Source: Deltaproteobacteria bacterium (GTDB taxonomy: Bacteria > Desulfobacterota > Desulfobacteria > Desulfobacterales > JAFDDL01). From it: a stretch of DNA of 15,317 nt. The stretch lies in the NCBI GenBank assembly GCA_019310865.1, contig JAFDDL010000023.1, forward strand, positions 1-15,317, given 5' to 3'. A model generated the notes under the pieces. The model was not told the DNA's origin. It ran no database searches and was given only the letters and a program-made list of their open reading frames with translations. Positions 13,846 to 15,317 of the stretch are shown piece after piece (positions within the stretch are counted from its first letter, which is position 1; every line of letters starts with the position of its first letter). The translations under genes were made by a program, and so were the position numbers.

Positions 13846-15108
13846 TCACGGATTACAGCGCACGCAATGCAGATAATTATAACGATCATAGCCTTTATAG
13901 GCGCTGCCGTAAGTGCCGTCAGCGGCATCCAAATACCACGCATGGCCTGGTAGCATGGCCTCGGTCGTACTCGACCAGTAGCGTATATACCACGCGCTAA
14001 CCGGAAATACTGTATTGATCGCAGGTCCATAAGTTGAAAAGTCGACAAAGGTTTGCAGCTCGTTACGATTGGGCAGACGCCAATCTTCATAACCGGCCAA
14101 TTGAAGATTTTGACAGTAAATTAAGGCCTGATCCCAATCCATTTCTCCGGCTTCAGCTTTCTGCCACATAAGCTCGGTATCCGTGTCGGTGACCGTGCCG
14201 TCGCCATTGTCCTCAAAGTGGCCAAGTGCACCTAGTTTTCCTCCGCGTACCGCACGCACATAAGTGCTATCGGTCTTATAGAGGTCCCAGCCATTGTAGC
14301 CTTTTTCGAAACCCATGCTCCACGCATCGGATGCATACTTAGCGCCGGTAGTATTCGACCAATAGTCGTCCGGCACTGCGTTGGGGAAGTATGCTGTATT
14401 GATCGTCGGATAAAACATACCCACGTGAACCAACATAGATAGCGCTCTAATTGTTGGAAGGCGCCAGTCGGTATACCCGCCGAAATTGTCGTTGTTGAGC
14501 GTGGCAATAAAGACATTATGGGCATCATACCAGTTATAGATATGATCCTTATCATGAATGCCGCCGTCATTGGTTTTGATCTCCCAGATCAGTCCGGTTA
14601 CATTGTCCCTGACCATCACCCATTCGCCTGCGTCATCTGGAAGATCGTTTCCGTTTTCATCAAGTTTGGTATAAGATTGTGGGTTGATGGTGTAATCCGA
14701 ATCCTCGCCAAACGTGTCCGTGTACGAAGTGGTCTGGCCGGTATCGGTGATGGGCGACTGGTTGGCGTGATACGTGGCGATATTTGAGTAATCGCTCTCA
14801 AGGTCTTCGTCGCTATAGGCTGTGGCAACAAAATAATAATCGCAGGTAGCATCCAGGCCTCTCAAAGTGAAATTTGGATTGACAGGGTCAGGGAGCTGTG
14901 TAATCGGGATATCTATCGGTGATCCGCCTTGATCCAAGCCGCTCCCGTCGTACGGCCCATCCGGCGAACCTGTTTTATAATAAAGTTTATATCCTGCGAT
15001 GTTGGGTTCTGAATTGTCATCCCACGCCAAAGTCAAATCGTAAGCATGCGCTTGAATCGAAAGGGTAAAAAGTAGACCAAAAACTATGAAGAAAAGAAAC
15101 CTGTTCAT
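13846..15108 (-). CDS. Secreted protein with FnIII domain and two DUF1566 (Lcl C-terminal-like) domains
   Basis: 420 residues from ATG 15108. The signal peptide MNRFLFFIVFGLLFTLSIQAHA is cleaved after residue 22. An FnIII domain spans about 23-115 (LTLAWDDNSEPNIAGYKLYY ... YYFVATAYSDEDLESDYSN). The first DUF1566 domain (about 125-290) has VRDNVTGLIWE, GYTDWRLPTIRAL, YWSNTT and VRAVRGG. The second (about 296-420) has VTDTDTELMWQK, GYEDWRLPNRNEL and YWSSTT, and ends HCVRCNP. DUF1566 domains are predicted to adopt a C-type-lectin-like fold and are common in exported proteins of this phylum. Their ligands are unknown. The frame extends upstream to 15264, but only ATG 15108 gives a proper signal peptide, with AAGGGGGC 5 bases before it. 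An adhesion or recognition role is inferred. Confidence 0.88.
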   Translation of the reverse strand: MNRFLFFIVFGLLFTLSIQAHAYDLTLAWDDNSEPNIAGYKLYYKTGSPDGPYDGSGLDQGGSPIDIPITQLPDPVNPNFTLRGLDATCDYYFVATAYSDEDLESDYSNIATYHANQSPITDTGQTTSYTDTFGEDSDYTINPQSYTKLDENGNDLPDDAGEWVMVRDNVTGLIWEIKTNDGGIHDKDHIYNWYDAHNVFIATLNNDNFGGYTDWRLPTIRALSMLVHVGMFYPTINTAYFPNAVPDDYWSNTTGAKYASDAWSMGFEKGYNGWDLYKTDSTYVRAVRGGKLGALGHFEDNGDGTVTDTDTELMWQKAEAGEMDWDQALIYCQNLQLAGYEDWRLPNRNELQTFVDFSTYGPAINTVFPVSAWYIRYWSSTTEAMLPGHAWYLDAADGTYGSAYKGYDRYNYLHCVRCNP

Positions 15109-15267
15109 ACATGCCCCCTTTTGAGTCCACAAACAATATGGCTCAAAATTATTATGTATGAAGGGTGTATGCAAAAAACATGCAGGGCATTTAGAGATCC
15201 TTTTTTTTAATAAAAACAGCGGGTTTAAAAAATTTTCTGTAACCTCCGAATAAAAAGTAGGCAATAA

Positions 15268-15317
15268 AAGTTATGTATTTATGTAAAGCAGTACCAAGTT
15301 GTGTAAATAGGGGGACG
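15268..15317. repeat. Partial inverted-repeat element at the right window edge plus degenerate half-element
   Basis: 15310-15317 is GGGGGACG, preceded by A-rich sequence like the left edge of element 3, and runs out of the window. At 15268-15285, AAGTTATGTATTTATGTA matches the right inner arm of element 1 (AAGTTATGCATTTATGCA), with two C-to-T differences. It is therefore either a decayed older copy beside a new one, or one rearranged copy. Confidence 0.5.

Noticed and set aside
13846..14250. Diversity-generating retroelement target in the C-terminal DUF1566 (lectin-like) domain
   Set aside because: No reverse transcriptase, template repeat or accessory gene is visible in the window. Resampling of this locus for adenine-specific variation would be needed to revive the idea.

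Overview
The window looks like a piece of an anaerobic Desulfobacterota genome, most likely Desulfobacterales. This is inferred from gene types and coding style, not from a marker gene. The clues are a ThiF with a fused ThiS-like N-terminus, a histidine kinase led by a receiver domain with the 'LDVRMPPGPDG' signature, PAS-LuxR regulators, and large secreted proteins with MopE, thrombospondin-3-type and DUF1566 domains. I see no rRNA, tRNA, CRISPR array or intact transposase.

Layout. (1) 1-463, minus strand: 5' part of a thiamine-pathway thiF, cut by the window edge. (2) 616-4673, plus strand: a signalling block made of a REC-PAS-HisKA_3 kinase, its adjacent NarL/LuxR-type response regulator 18 bp downstream, and a PAS-PAS-LuxR regulator without a receiver domain. 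A phased operator of three TAGCA-N5-TGCTA-type repeats, 23 bp apart, lies between the last two genes and overlaps the regulator's stop codon. (3) 5006-5648: a receiver-domain gene with an odd hydrophobic tail, abutting the 3' remnant of a PIN-domain toxin. (4) 5832-8404: an AT-richer accessory stretch with a PlsC-like acyltransferase, a remnant of a secreted-protein beta domain, a DUF4410-like lipoprotein, a small membrane protein and two inverted-repeat elements. (5) 8410-13077, minus strand: a 1555-residue secreted lipoprotein with two MopE-type metal-binding motifs, calcium-binding aspartate repeats and IPT/TIG-like domains. (6) 13078-13845: a non-coding stretch with a GC-rich potentially structured block, a degenerate CGKPxCxC protein remnant and a third inverted-repeat element. 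(7) 13846-15108, minus strand: a secreted FnIII plus double DUF1566 protein. The right end holds a fourth, partial inverted-repeat element.

How the parts fit. The kinase and response regulator are very likely a cognate pair. The operator is the natural candidate target for that regulator or for the PAS-LuxR protein downstream. The two minus-strand genes encode exported proteins, probably at the cell surface. Dispersed elements with GGGGGACGTTC ends, together with several truncated genes, mark the right two thirds as a rearranged accessory region.
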